Source of the DNA: Fragilariopsis cylindrus CCMP1102 | Lineage: Eukaryota; Bacillariophyta; Bacillariophyceae; Bacillariales; Bacillariaceae | Length of the DNA stretch: 64,000 nt | Direction: 5' to 3' | Assembly (NCBI GenBank): GCA_900095095.1 | Contig: FMBT01000352.1 | Span: 181,575-245,574, forward strand | Part shown: positions 42,658 to 54,194 of the stretch, piece by piece | How positions within the stretch are numbered: position 1 is the first letter of the stretch | Layout: every line of letters starts with the position of its first letter | Notes under the pieces: model-generated | What the model saw: the letters and a program-made list of their open reading frames with translations, nothing else | What the model was told of the DNA's origin: nothing | The model's database searches: none | Made by a program: the position numbers and the translations under genes

Positions 42658-44911
42658 ATGCTGCATATCTTTGTACCTCTTGTTCACTAGAACAAAAGGG
42701 GAAAAGAAGAAAACACTCAAGAGAACAACTATTATACAGGTCTGAAAATACCACACAATGTATTGTGTGTGTTATCTACTTTCCAATGCAAATCCTTATT
42801 TGTAGTGCAGTGACTGGCCAATATGGCCAGTCAGAAAAAGAAATAGAAAGGGAGACATAAGCATCTTAACATAACACTTACTTGATTATCTCAGATAAAT
42901 ACTTTGTTCTTTTTATAATAATTTACTACATACACATGGTTAATAATAATGCAGAACAGCACATCAACACCGGGTAGAGAGAACAAGTAAAACAAAATGA
43001 CAAAATTGTATCAAGTAATTGATGAAACAGAACACAAGGATAAAGCTTTTCCTTTGTGGGATTCTATATTTTTATTTATCCTACTCAAAGTAAGAAGAAC
43101 TCCATAACATTGATGATGAGGATGGTCAGTTTTCTAATCAAACCAAAAATCTTCCTGTTATAGGCTCATACCATTTCAGACCAAACTAACAGATTAAACC
43201 AACCAAGTTAATAAATTAATTGATGTTGTTGTGTAGTAGTAATATTGGGGTATTATATAATAATATATAGGGCCTGAAACTTTCCAAATCAGTTGAAATA
43301 TTTTCCCATTAAGACATACAGAACATTAGACTACTGTTACATCAACAACCCAATTATATACTGCATTAATATATGATATAGTACTGTACTACTGAAATCC
43401 AAATATACAGCAGAAAAACAAAAAACATTTGTCATTAGTGGTGTAATGACATTTTGAATGAATATCTAGTAATTTAACCTCCAAGCCCAACATACTACTA
43501 TGTCATGAAGGAGCAGAGTGGCACCTTCCATCCTGTTACAACCTCTATATACTAGATCTCTCAAAAGATGTTTTATAGCCAATTTCAAATCTTATTTTAC
43601 CTAGGGGATGGAAGATATTAAAAAACAGTTCCATCAATTATTACCACTAGATTGATTCTGCTTTGCTGTGAAAGTCTTGACATAATCAACTTCCTTAAGA
43701 TACAATTGATTTGAAACAGTGTGTGTGTGTGTGTGTGTGTGTGCACTTTCCATCCACTCTTCAAATAAGAACCTGATAAATACCAGGTAACCGACCCCCA
43801 ACAGTGCTCAGCAGCAGCATAATAGTATTATATGTGAGAAGGTAAGTGCCTAATAAACCCCAATGATATATTCATTATAACAACAGGGATAAAATATTGC
43901 AGCAAGAACCTCCATAGATATGACAAATTAAAATTTTGATCATCTACTAGTCAACTAGTTATGTGAAGAGGCAAACAGTTTCTTTCCTACACTATGATGA
44001 TGAATGTGTTCAGGGAAGAATAGTAATGACGACATAAGAGACAACTGAGCGTTGCTTTGTTGCTGTTGTTGCTGTTGTTGCTGTTGTTGCTGTTGTTGTT
44101 GTAGTTGTTTTGATTGCTGTTTTCTGTAATGGCTTTAGTTGGTCTTGGGCAACAAGCGTAAGCATAGTGCACAACAACTACACGAACATACTAACAAAAA
44201 TAACGCTAAGAAGTCAAAAAACAAAAAACATTTCATGATTTCATTGTTGTCGTGTATCTTACGTGTCATTGGAAAATGAACGCACCGAGTGAAATTGCCC
44301 TCTCGCTATCCAAAAAACAATTAACTGCTTCCCGTGCGCGCTCAACGTATGCTTACTGTAAGTAATTATTAAAAAAATGAAGCCTAGCTAAACTCTACTC
44401 ACAAAATGGCTACGGCTAAAAATTACCGCATGACGCGCGCTCCTCTGTTGAATGTTAGTCGCATTCAGTACGTACAGTATTCACGCATACCTTTCTCTTC
44501 AATTTCTTAATTGTTTCTGAATAAAAACTTCTAAACCTCTACCCGTTTGTACCATCACTCTTTGTGTTTATACTCACGAAAACAAGATATATTATTGCTG
44601 GCTGTAATAAAGTATCGATACACATGACTACTACTACTACTAGTAGATAAAGTGACAAGATAATAAAAAGAGACGCAAGTAAGGCGACTCAAACAAAGCA
44701 ATTGAGGTGCAGCAACAACATCGAAAAAGAAACGCAAATAGAAGTCCGTACATTCGGAACACCAAAATAATTTAGCTAGCGAACACTAAAACAGAAGAAA
44801 GAGGAGGTGCGACTGTACAGTACGTCTTCTTCTTCTCGAATCGCTCGTATTGGTTGGTTTGGTTTGGTTGTTGCTTGCTATTTAAAACAACATACTATAA
44901 TACTCTGAATT
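42267..44911. other. Gene-free AT-rich 2.6 kb
   Basis: No supported gene. It contains TA/CA dinucleotide tracts (about 42622-42657), a TG tract (about 43721-43742) and a GTT-rich tract (about 44060-44115). The right end (44750-44911) is the promoter of the next gene, with a TATTTAAA box at about 44879-44886. With the preceding duplication this is the longest gene-poor stretch in the window. Confidence 0.4.
44878..44887 (+). promoter_or_regulatory. TATA-like box (CTATTTAAAA)
   Basis: A TATTTAAAA motif about 25-34 bp before the start codon at 44912, in a CT/GGTTTGG-rich context. The short distance would imply a very short 5' UTR, so the assignment is tentative. Confidence 0.3.
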
Positions 44912-47900
44912 ATGACAGCTCCTAGTAATAGTACTAGGACGACGACGACGACGACCGTTGTACCGTTATTATCACGTCGTAATAGAAAGGGTACAACAAT
45001 TGCCAGTCGATATTTAGAAGCAATTCATTGTGGTGGTGGTGGTACGAGTACTATACTACAAATTGGAACAGCAGCTGACGGCACCGTCAATGATAATAAT
45101 AATAGTATTAATAATAATAGCGCTCGAAACAGAAGTAGGAGCAATAAGAATAATAATAAAAATAAGAGCAACAGCAGTGTCAGCAACAGCAGTGTCAGTG
45201 TCAGCAACAGTAGTGTGAACAATAGTAGTAGGACACAAAGGACGACGAACACACAGCAAATACCAACACCAACACAAACGACAACACAACAACTGAGGAC
45301 AGCCCATCAAACATCCATAAATACTATAGCAGCTGCAGCTGCTGCCTTTCGATCGACTCCAATCAGTAAAAGAGGACGTGTATCGTCTTCGTCCTCTTCA
45401 TCGAATAATAATAATAGTAATAGTAATAGTATGTCTAATTTGATGAATCTGAGTGCGAACGTTGCAAAGGTAGCAGATTGTTCACGAAGTATAGTAACAG
45501 CCTCCACAATGATATTAGATAAATCATCTAGTTCCATATCAACATCACATAGTCCAACATCGGGGGAACAACGTGGTCGTCATCCAACAAGACGACAACA
45601 GGAACAAGAACAACAACAACGACGACGACGGGGTAGATCTAGAACACCCAATACATTTGGGACTAATAGTAGTACTAGTAATAGTAGTATGAGAAGTATG
45701 AGTCGTAATGGTGATAATAATAGTAATGATAATAATAATAGTTATACCGACACTGGGAATAACAGTGGCAATGGCACTGGCAATGGGGGATCAGCATATT
45801 ACCATGCTCCAGGGAGTCGTAGTACCGTACCGTTATCAGGTAGTGATAATCATGATTCATCAGATTCTTCTACATCTTCAATTGAATCATCCGATTCGAC
45901 GCGTTATTTGTCAATCGATGTGAGTAATCATGATAATGATAATGATAATGATAACTGGGGTAGTAACAACAACAACAACAGTAGTAGTAGTAGTAGTAGT
46001 AGAAGGGGAAGAGGAAGAGGGATAATGATGTCGTTTCCGAAAACCAATCCACGTCATCATTCGGAGTCTCCCGGTCCTCAACCAAAATCTCCTGGGAAGA
46101 ACAATAATGAACAACGATCACGATCCAATAAATATAGTCAGTTCCTTACAAATCATCATCAACAAGAGCAGTATAATCAAAAAGAACCAATAATAACACC
46201 GTTTGATGAGGGTAAAAAAGATGACGACGACGACACGGAACAATCGTTTTCGGAGGCAGGAGCACCAACAGAAATCATCACGAATTCTACTAGTAGTCAA
46301 CGGCTGCGTCCATTTTCATTGTCCACTACCGATTCGATAGTAACGGCTGCAAATACTGAAGTGATAACGAATCGTACCACCGATATATTATCTCGTGTGA
46401 TTCAACAACAAAAAGATGGTGAAAATAGAGTAGTGTCGGAACATGTGAAGAAGTTACAACGGGGGACAATGATTACAACGAGTAATAGTAGTAGTAACAC
46501 AGAACAAGGTCGATCACAACAATCACAGCACAAGTACGGGGGAATATCGTACTTAAAGGGACCACCTGCCGTCCTTCGAAAAGGATGGACACCTTATTCG
46601 AATAAATATGTAACATCCAAGAACGACGATGATGATGATGGTGAGCAGGAGGTAATTCCATCTTTATTTGATACTCAATCTCAATCTTCTTCTGTATCTT
46701 CTTCAGATGATCTCAGGATACACCTTCCTTCAATTCTTACAACAGCATCAATAACAATAAATAGTGGGAACAACAAAAACAACAACGACAACAGCAACAG
46801 TCGTGTTTCACGATTGTCTCGTCACGTACAAAATGCACGTCAACAATCGATTTTGAGTCCCTCCGTATCTGAAACTACGGCTTCTATTACCGGCGATTTG
46901 CCTAGTGTATCATCGTTAAAACCTGAAACTGGTGGTTCATCGTTGAGCAAACAGCAAGGACCGTCATCAAAATTCCGAAAGGTCCTTCATGGTGTTGAAA
47001 AAGAAATAACAGAACAGCAAGAAATAGAAGATGGACGAGAACAAAGTAATAATAAAATCAACAAAAGGTATGACGAGGCAAAAATAAAGCAATCCGCAAC
47101 GACGACGACGAAGTTGACGACAACGACAGCATCAAATTCAACTGCGGCGAATGAATCTATTCGAACACCTCGGGTATGGCAGAAAGCGAAATTAGGTGGA
47201 CTTCGTCGACAGGCAGTAACTGTGCCGGGAAACGCTGCTCGGGTTGTTGCTCTGGCAGCACATTATCGGAAGGGGAAATTTACCGTAAGGGGTGCTCAAC
47301 AACAACAACAACAAGAGGAACAGCAACAACAAGAAGAGGAACAGAAAGAACGGTCCGAGGTTGATGACGATAATGATGGAGAAGAAGAAGAAAAGCATAA
47401 TTCGGAAACTGGAACTTCAAATACTGCTAGTCAAGTTGAATCGTCAGTTGCACCTGATCCTATCATCAATGTAGCAGCGGATAAGGAAGAGAAATACGAT
47501 GATGACGATGATGACGAATCGTCTATCCCTGAATACATTGAAGATTATTCAGGTATACAAGATCGATTAGGAGGAGGAACATACCGAGCGGAAGATTTTG
47601 TAATTTATAACCAGCGTCCTAAACAAAATGTTTCCGAGGTTTTTCAATCTAAGAAAGGTCCACCATCACGGGAAGATGAAATAAACGAAAGCAGCAAGCA
47701 TGGTGATAAGACAAGAAGATTAGATAGGAATAGCAGTAGTAGGTCTGATGAAAGAGGGAAGTCTCCCATCCAACTGCTTTTTTCATTAGATCGTTTGGAT
47801 GAATGCAACGATTCGTCTATTCACGAATCTTCTATTCGTAGTACTTCTATTCGTAGTAGGTCACTTGGACGGTCGATGACATCAGAGCAATTCATGAGAC

Positions 47901-50900
47901 TCACCAACAGCGACCATAAAAGAACGACGACGAATTTTCCTGAAAACGAAGATGGAGATGGCGAAGAACCTAACAAACGTCGATCGAAGTCACTCTCACA
48001 ACGTTCGGAAAGGACACTTTCCTATAAATCAACCGGGTTATCTAATGCGGTACGGGCCATTGCAAGGGACCGTCGATCCAGACTAACAACGAATGCAGAA
48101 GCAGCAGTAGTATCATCTTCCCATCACCAAGAACATCTGCAATCAATCGCTCACCGGATGGTACCGGTGAATATTGTCATTAAGAAAGAGACGAGAGCAA
48201 ATGATGAGGATGGAGATAACATCCTGGAAGAAGAACTTGAACATATTATAATGGAAAAACGTCACGAAGAAAAAGAACCATGGAATCATGATCAGCAAAT
48301 CAGACCATACAGTGCACCTTCCTACCAACTGACCAGCTCTCAGACACCATCATCAAGAAGTGAACGATCCATAACACAATCTTCAATCCGATCGAATCTT
48401 CGATACGATCATACATACGACGATGATATGGCTCAGCAAAAACAACCGATGCCGTCATCATCGAGACAAGCTACTGTGATAGAATCCGAAATCGACATCA
48501 AAGGAGGTACAGAATCTTTAAACAGAATGTCTCCGAAAGAATCGATATCAATCAAAGACAAGATTCGTGCTTTCAATCTTAAGAAGTCACCGAGGAGTGT
48601 TAGTGAATTCGACTATAATCAAGGAGTAAAGCCCTTAGCTACAAGTGCCTGGGAAAGAAAGAGTATGTTGAAAGGAAAAGAAGAAGAAGAAGAAGAAAAG
48701 AAAGATGATGCCATAATTGGGAACTATCTTGATACAATAGAAAGAGAATACCCCAAGACTTATTATGTTGGAGCAAATGACGACAGTGTTGGAACTAATA
48801 ATGATGACTACAGTGTTCAGAGTCTCCGTGAACAACTGGAACAAAGAATAAATGGAAATGGGCATCATGGCTTTGACAGCGACGATGATGAGGACGACGA
48901 CAGAAGTGTGAGAAGCCTCCGTGAGATGTTTGAGCCTCCGGTGAACAAGCAGAACGGCGAAATCGTAAGCAATTTGAAAGCAAGATTCGAGCCTAAAATA
49001 TCGAGAGTCGCTCGTTTATCTTTCACTGGGACGAATAATAATCTGGGTCTATTTGAAGCGAGAGAAGAAATCCAGGGGAAATCATTAGAGTCTAATTGGG
49101 GCAGAGAAGGGAAAGGACATGCTATTCTTGGGAAGATCAAGCCAGAAAGAAATTCACGTCCGCCGCTTCAAAAGGAAACTGAGACAGATAGAAGGGAGAA
49201 CGTTACTATCAACACCGACAAAGGCAAGACATCGAAAAATGCAACCACTTCCGTCAATCGCAGGTTGAGCCAGTGGTCCAAACGGCGTCAAATAGAAGAT
49301 TCAACTGGTAACCATAGCAACCCATCTTATGATATGACCCCCGCAACGGAAGAGTCTACTCCTGAGATTCGACGTGAAATTTTCAGATTGTCAGAAGATA
49401 ATGAACGAAAAATTCCGGGGTCACACTGGACTTCACAGGGAGTTCGCTATGAGCACGAAAAAGTATCGCATAATAACTGCGCTCCAAAGGGATTGTCTAC
49501 AGACTTCTCTGAATACTCCGATGCTGTTACGCTTGATGCGTCTATCTGTGAAGTATCCTATCTTTCAAATCCATCTGCAATTCGAAGCAAGGACAGCAGG
49601 GATAGTAGAGATACAGATCGATGTTCTGACGCAAGTTCTTCAGTATTTGACAATATTGCAAATAAAGCATACGCACCGATAAGTCCTCTGAATACTAGTA
49701 GATCTATACACGCGAAGTCGATTTTTGATGAACAAGGGAACGAAGAAGTCAGAAAAAAAAATATCGTTTCATCTACTGCGAACGCTTCGAAATCGAACCA
49801 GGGATATATTTCCCCGATTACGCCAACGATATCGAGTTCTCCACGCCAAGCAATATCAGACTCATCTCCAAGTCAAGGAAACACGAATTATGAAAGATTA
49901 TTATCACATTTTCATGGGCTTGAATCTTCCACTCGGTCTAGTCGATCAATGGACCATCCCCATCAAGCGCTTGAATCATCTAGTCGATCCAGCCGATCTC
50001 TGAACAATCCAAACCGGGCAGTCGATACTTCCAGCCGCTCCGACAGACTGGCAGAAAATCATCATAGTGTATTCGAATCTTCCACACGATCAGGCCGATC
50101 AATGGATAATCCTTATGACTTTCTCGGCTCAACTTCTTCTAGCCGATCAAGCCGATCCGTGGGCAATCCTCATCGGATTCTCGATTCTTCGAATCGATCC
50201 AGTCGATCACTGGATACACCACGTTGGCGAAGGTCTCAATTATCGAATTTTGAATGCAAATTTCCACCTTCGCCTAATCAGAGTCCAAACCCATCAAGCT
50301 CTCAATTTCAAAAAGATTATGGCCCATCTCGGGAAGACATTCGGAACCGATATCTCCCGAAGCCGGTAGTCGAATCATCACCGCCAGTGATCAAACAACC
50401 TGCTGTTCCCACCATGCCATCATCTTTTGATCCTAACTATGCGGCAATTATGGAATCTCGTCATAAGATGCTTTTGAGTCGACAGCGTGCTCTTGTCCAC
50501 CGTCGAGCTAACCGAGAGAAAATTCATAGCTCTCAGAACGGCTTTTTCGGTAGGACATATCCGGAGAAGATGGAAACAAAACGAGAAGCGCCTACCGGTA
50601 TTCATCAGAATTTTAGTTCTGTCTCTAAAGGAACCGCATATATATCACTTCAAGATAGAGAATCATCTACGCCCATCCGTAACAACAAAAGCTACCCTCT
50701 AAGAGGATCGGAAACTACACCATGGCGGCTAAGTATTCCTTCAAAAGTACCTGAAAGAATACCATATACATCATTGGTAGAATCGGAATACCCAAAGCGA
50801 AATCCGCATAATTTGAATGTACGTAGCCCTTCAACCCCCCCTGGAAATAACGTGAAACAAAACCCATCAATCGTCTCGAAGATAAGGACAACTTTCGGCA

Positions 50901-51232
50901 TGTCGACAAGCAAACCAAAACGGACGGCGCAAAACCAAGCTGTGATTGATAGGATATCAGCAGTTCGGGCCGCTCGCTTGAGGCGGAACCATACTTATGG
51001 GGATCGTGATTTTGAGAACATATCTTCTTACCGAAAGAGAGAAATCAATAACGATAATTCTAATAATGGACAAGCATCAAAATTGAATACTATAAACAAT
51101 GTGACTTCAGGATACACGTACTACACGCATAATGGCATGAACGAACCATACAATAATCGTGATGATGAACAATCGCTTTCTACTAACGAATCAAATGCAC
51201 AAGAATATGCTGCCAACCTGGCCGTAGATTAG
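44912..51232 (+). CDS. Very large disordered Ser/Arg-rich protein, 2,106 aa
   Basis: A single uninterrupted 6.3 kb frame from ATG 44912. The first third is Ser, Asn, Thr and Gln runs with basic stretches (RRRRGRSRTP). Short conserved-looking blocks are scattered through it: VWQKAKLGGLRRQA with AARVVALAAHYRKGKFTVRG (about residues 755-795), LSNAVRAIARDRRSRLTTNA (about 1045), SIKDKIRAFNLKKSPRSV (about 1215), and a duplicated DDYSVQSLREQLEQ and DDRSVRSLREMFEPP (about 1300-1345). At about 1668-1776 (DNA 49915-50240) six imperfect units of about 18-22 residues repeat, each with SSxRSSRSxxxP. The tail has SIVSKIRTTFGMSTSK and NQAVIDRISAVRAARLRRNH. No catalytic domain, signal peptide or membrane helix is visible. 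The Ser/Arg repeats suggest phosphorylation control, and a scaffold role is only a guess. Confidence 0.7.
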   Translation: MTAPSNSTRTTTTTTVVPLLSRRNRKGTTIASRYLEAIHCGGGGTSTILQIGTAADGTVNDNNNSINNNSARNRSRSNKNNNKNKSNSSVSNSSVSVSNSSVNNSSRTQRTTNTQQIPTPTQTTTQQLRTAHQTSINTIAAAAAAFRSTPISKRGRVSSSSSSSNNNNSNSNSMSNLMNLSANVAKVADCSRSIVTASTMILDKSSSSISTSHSPTSGEQRGRHPTRRQQEQEQQQRRRRGRSRTPNTFGTNSSTSNSSMRSMSRNGDNNSNDNNNSYTDTGNNSGNGTGNGGSAYYHAPGSRSTVPLSGSDNHDSSDSSTSSIESSDSTRYLSIDVSNHDNDNDNDNWGSNNNNNSSSSSSSRRGRGRGIMMSFPKTNPRHHSESPGPQPKSPGKNNNEQRSRSNKYSQFLTNHHQQEQYNQKEPIITPFDEGKKDDDDDTEQSFSEAGAPTEIITNSTSSQRLRPFSLSTTDSIVTAANTEVITNRTTDILSRVIQQQKDGENRVVSEHVKKLQRGTMITTSNSSSNTEQGRSQQSQHKYGGISYLKGPPAVLRKGWTPYSNKYVTSKNDDDDDGEQEVIPSLFDTQSQSSSVSSSDDLRIHLPSILTTASITINSGNNKNNNDNSNSRVSRLSRHVQNARQQSILSPSVSETTASITGDLPSVSSLKPETGGSSLSKQQGPSSKFRKVLHGVEKEITEQQEIEDGREQSNNKINKRYDEAKIKQSATTTTKLTTTTASNSTAANESIRTPRVWQKAKLGGLRRQAVTVPGNAARVVALAAHYRKGKFTVRGAQQQQQQEEQQQQEEEQKERSEVDDDNDGEEEEKHNSETGTSNTASQVESSVAPDPIINVAADKEEKYDDDDDDESSIPEYIEDYSGIQDRLGGGTYRAEDFVIYNQRPKQNVSEVFQSKKGPPSREDEINESSKHGDKTRRLDRNSSSRSDERGKSPIQLLFSLDRLDECNDSSIHESSIRSTSIRSRSLGRSMTSEQFMRLTNSDHKRTTTNFPENEDGDGEEPNKRRSKSLSQRSERTLSYKSTGLSNAVRAIARDRRSRLTTNAEAAVVSSSHHQEHLQSIAHRMVPVNIVIKKETRANDEDGDNILEEELEHIIMEKRHEEKEPWNHDQQIRPYSAPSYQLTSSQTPSSRSERSITQSSIRSNLRYDHTYDDDMAQQKQPMPSSSRQATVIESEIDIKGGTESLNRMSPKESISIKDKIRAFNLKKSPRSVSEFDYNQGVKPLATSAWERKSMLKGKEEEEEEKKDDAIIGNYLDTIEREYPKTYYVGANDDSVGTNNDDYSVQSLREQLEQRINGNGHHGFDSDDDEDDDRSVRSLREMFEPPVNKQNGEIVSNLKARFEPKISRVARLSFTGTNNNLGLFEAREEIQGKSLESNWGREGKGHAILGKIKPERNSRPPLQKETETDRRENVTINTDKGKTSKNATTSVNRRLSQWSKRRQIEDSTGNHSNPSYDMTPATEESTPEIRREIFRLSEDNERKIPGSHWTSQGVRYEHEKVSHNNCAPKGLSTDFSEYSDAVTLDASICEVSYLSNPSAIRSKDSRDSRDTDRCSDASSSVFDNIANKAYAPISPLNTSRSIHAKSIFDEQGNEEVRKKNIVSSTANASKSNQGYISPITPTISSSPRQAISDSSPSQGNTNYERLLSHFHGLESSTRSSRSMDHPHQALESSSRSSRSLNNPNRAVDTSSRSDRLAENHHSVFESSTRSGRSMDNPYDFLGSTSSSRSSRSVGNPHRILDSSNRSSRSLDTPRWRRSQLSNFECKFPPSPNQSPNPSSSQFQKDYGPSREDIRNRYLPKPVVESSPPVIKQPAVPTMPSSFDPNYAAIMESRHKMLLSRQRALVHRRANREKIHSSQNGFFGRTYPEKMETKREAPTGIHQNFSSVSKGTAYISLQDRESSTPIRNNKSYPLRGSETTPWRLSIPSKVPERIPYTSLVESEYPKRNPHNLNVRSPSTPPGNNVKQNPSIVSKIRTTFGMSTSKPKRTAQNQAVIDRISAVRAARLRRNHTYGDRDFENISSYRKREINNDNSNNGQASKLNTINNVTSGYTYYTHNGMNEPYNNRDDEQSLSTNESNAQEYAANLAVD

Positions 51233-51598
51233 ATAATTTTAAGGGAATAACCTAAATTTTGTTCATTTTGAATATTACGAATGCAACATGATCTAATACT
51301 ATAGAATGTGCACGAATTAGCAATACAGTAATTTTATGCGTTTAGTATGATATTAAATATGACGAATATCTTCACGTTTTCAGGCCAATTGATCTACGTA
51401 AAGCATACCCAAATGTTTACAACAAAACAAGCAGCCTCTATCGCGTTCGTGCCACTTGTATCACATCCATGCTAAATGTCAGTATTTTCCATCTCTTCCT
51501 TCCTTTTGGTCTCGTCGGGACTACTAGCTAGCTAGTTGAACTTCGGATGATGGTTGTATGGATTTTGTGTGTGTGTGTGTGTGTGCGTGTGCATTTTT
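51233..51598. other. Intergenic between convergent genes
   Basis: A 366 bp junction between the 2,106-residue gene and the minus-strand kelch gene. A TG repeat lies at about 51567-51590. Nothing else is recognised. Confidence 0.35.
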
Positions 51599-52814
51599 TC
51601 AACTATATTCTAAGCTTGTCCCAGTCTTCTTAGTTTTGCCCCCGACTTGGAATTTCGCTGGAAAATTTTCCGTAGCCGCTGTACGATGATTCCAAAACTT
51701 GATTCCTGGTATTCGTATAGCTAGACACAATTCAGTATTACCATTGAAATCTTGTCTGTACATCGAACCACCACAAAAGAATGCTGTATTGAGTTTCGTA
51801 GAAGCTGATGACATTAATGCAAACGTTTGTATACCCAAATCGGCTACCTTTTCCCATGTTTTCGAGCATACGTTAAGTTCTCGGACGGTTGAGTACCAGG
51901 TGGAGAATACTTTTGGTCCATTTTCTCTATTTCCTTTCTTCCATAGGGGGTTTCTTAATTGATTAATCCCACCAAAATTCACAACAGACTTGCCATTATT
52001 TGCCATAACAACACCGGATGCATCTCTCGGTGCGTACGCTTCATCCTCTCCTCCGTTAAATGTATGATTGGCAAATGTGTACCAATCACCTTCCTCGTCG
52101 GCTGTAATACTCTCTAACATGTCTCGTGTCCATCCATCTTTAGGTATATCAAATGCTAAAATTTCGGCTGACGTATGCGTCGAATAATTCTTGGTACGAA
52201 AATTAAACACAAGAACCCTCGTCGGATCCTGTGGATGACATGCAGCCTTCGGGACAACAACAACACTTAAATGATCCATACCAACTGGAAGCTTCCCAAA
52301 TGGATACACCCATTTCTTTGTTACACGGTCGTAACATGATACATATGGCAAAAATATACCTGGTAGATTTTATGATAGAATGAGATAAATTAATTCGTTG
52401 CTATGAGAAACGATTTATCATTGACGAAAAATAACAATGACTTCTTCTTCTACTATGGTTATCACTGTACTGCTCACCTTTATCATGATTTCCATCCGTC
52501 CCTCCAAATGCACATATAAGTGGAGGTTCACCAGGAATCGCTTCAATTGTAGCAGCTCCACAAGCACCTCCTGAATATGGAAGTTTTGGTCCAACTCTTA
52601 CTTGCATCGTTTCCAAATCAATAATTCTATTTTTAAGGTAGAAGGAAGGAAGGAAATATAGATATTAGATTTAAGATATACCGATATTCATACCTTCGAT
52701 GCAAAATGACGCTTATTTTTGACTAGATTTTCTTACCGGACGTAGTTACTCGATACTTCTTTTCCAATACGATCATTGTGAAAACCACAAGGCAGCCAAA
52801 TTTCTTTTTTCTTT

Positions 52815-52845
<31 letters not shown>

Positions 52846-53569
52846 CATCATCGATAGAATCGACTACAACACTTGCAACATGATTCAAGTCATTCAGTGG
52901 ACGATGATCAGGATCCGTTCCATTTGTTTCTAATATATTTTGTTCACCCGTGTTAAGATCCATCCATTGTACGCCCCGTGAATATCGACCAAGAACGTTG
53001 ATAAGAATTTGTTTACCTATTTCATTTTCATCATTATATTCAAGAAGAACAGATTCATGATTTCGTGTTGGTGACTTCACACTATCTGATAACACCCACA
53101 CGCGTTGTGATGCATTTACAGGTTTTGCCACCTCATTATGTATAAATTGAAATGTCGTTTTATGATTAAATTTTGTCTGTTGTTGATATTGAGTCTTTCC
53201 CTTCAAATAATACGGTATGCTAATTTTATCGTCAGTACTACTGCTTCTACTGCTGCTACTGATAGATTTTGATCCTGTACTACTATGATCGCTGTTCTCA
53301 TACTTCGTCGAAGTCAAATAATCATATGCATTATTATGTTGAGATGAGAGGATTCTGGCGGCAGCGGCATCGTTTTTGTTCAACAAGGTAGACAAGATCG
53401 AAAAATTTACAACAACGATAATACACACCAGAAACAAACACTTGAAGGATGAAATCTGTGACAGCTTCCTCGTTTGTTGTTGTTGTGACTTATTTTTGTT
53501 ATTGCTATTCTCACGCGGTGTCAAAGTCGATGGATTCGTCGTACGGTTTACTATTATCCCATTCATCAT
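51599..53569 (-). CDS. Type II membrane kelch-repeat protein, three exons, 580 aa
   Basis: Exons are 53569-52737, 52626-52478 and 52359-51599, with GTAAGA/TAG and GTGAGC/CAG borders and matching phases. The N-terminus is basic and Gln-rich with one membrane helix (KCLFLVCIIVVVNFSILSTL, about residues 43-62), so the rest faces the lumen or outside. The lumenal part shows kelch-type beta-propeller features: RVWVLSDSVKSPTRNHESVL, VRIIDLETMQVRVGPKLPYS, PPLICAFGGTDGNHD, PYVSCYDRVTKKWVYPFGKL, SVVNFGGINQLRNPLW, VRELNVCSKTWEKVADLGIQ and NTAFFCGGSMYRQ. Gly-Gly pairs and Trp at blade ends are as expected for kelch or galactose-oxidase-like folds. No copper ligands of galactose oxidase are obvious. A Ser run encoded by ACT/AGT repeats precedes the first splice. 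It is probably a Golgi or surface protein that binds a glycan or protein partner. Confidence 0.75.
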
Positions 53570-54194
53570 CTTCTGAGTAAGTTTTTAAAGGAATGAGCTA
53601 CCGTATTCAGATTGATTCGATTCGATCGACTGTTGTGTTTTCTTTTTGTTTGAGACTGCCCACTGCAACTCTATTCCTTGCTGTTGACGAAGTAAACGGC
53701 TTCACTCGACTCTCCTGTTTCTTTTGCTGGTTGTTTTGTCGTTATAAAGTGCTGAGAGTCTGACGAGGAATGAATGAATCCAGGAATGCTGATGCTGATG
53801 CTGATGCTGATGCTGCTGCTGCTGCTGCTGCTGCTGCTGATGTGACAATACACAAATAGAGAGAAAAACTATTTTTCAGCGATTTTTTTAAAAACTGCCC
53901 TCCGCGCGCACGCAACGCAAAATTTGAGTGTGACGAGTTTCTTTTTACTGGTAGAATATACTGTATATGTGTGGGAAATCAAATTTTACTGTTAGGTAGC
54001 TCTCAATGTATGGGCGGTGCTGTATCTATCTCTACAGTACTGTATTGTGAAATCGACTGGTCTTCATGATAATACTGCTATTCTAATTAATTGTCGAATA
54101 GAGTCAAGAATGATGACGGAAGGAAGAAAGAAACGTATCAAAGTTCAATACTGTATGATTGAAGAAGAAGCGAAACAAGAGTCCGTCGAGTGAA
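53570..54194. other. Divergent intergenic with GCT/GATGCT repeat
   Basis: A 625 bp region between a minus-strand and a plus-strand gene. It contains a hexanucleotide/trinucleotide repeat (GATGCT then GCT units, about 53789-53839). No gene is seen. Confidence 0.4.

Noticed and set aside
43987-44172. Minus-strand Asn/Ser repeat frame of 61 codons
   Set aside because: Encoded by a GTT-rich simple repeat in gene-free DNA, without flanking coding signal.
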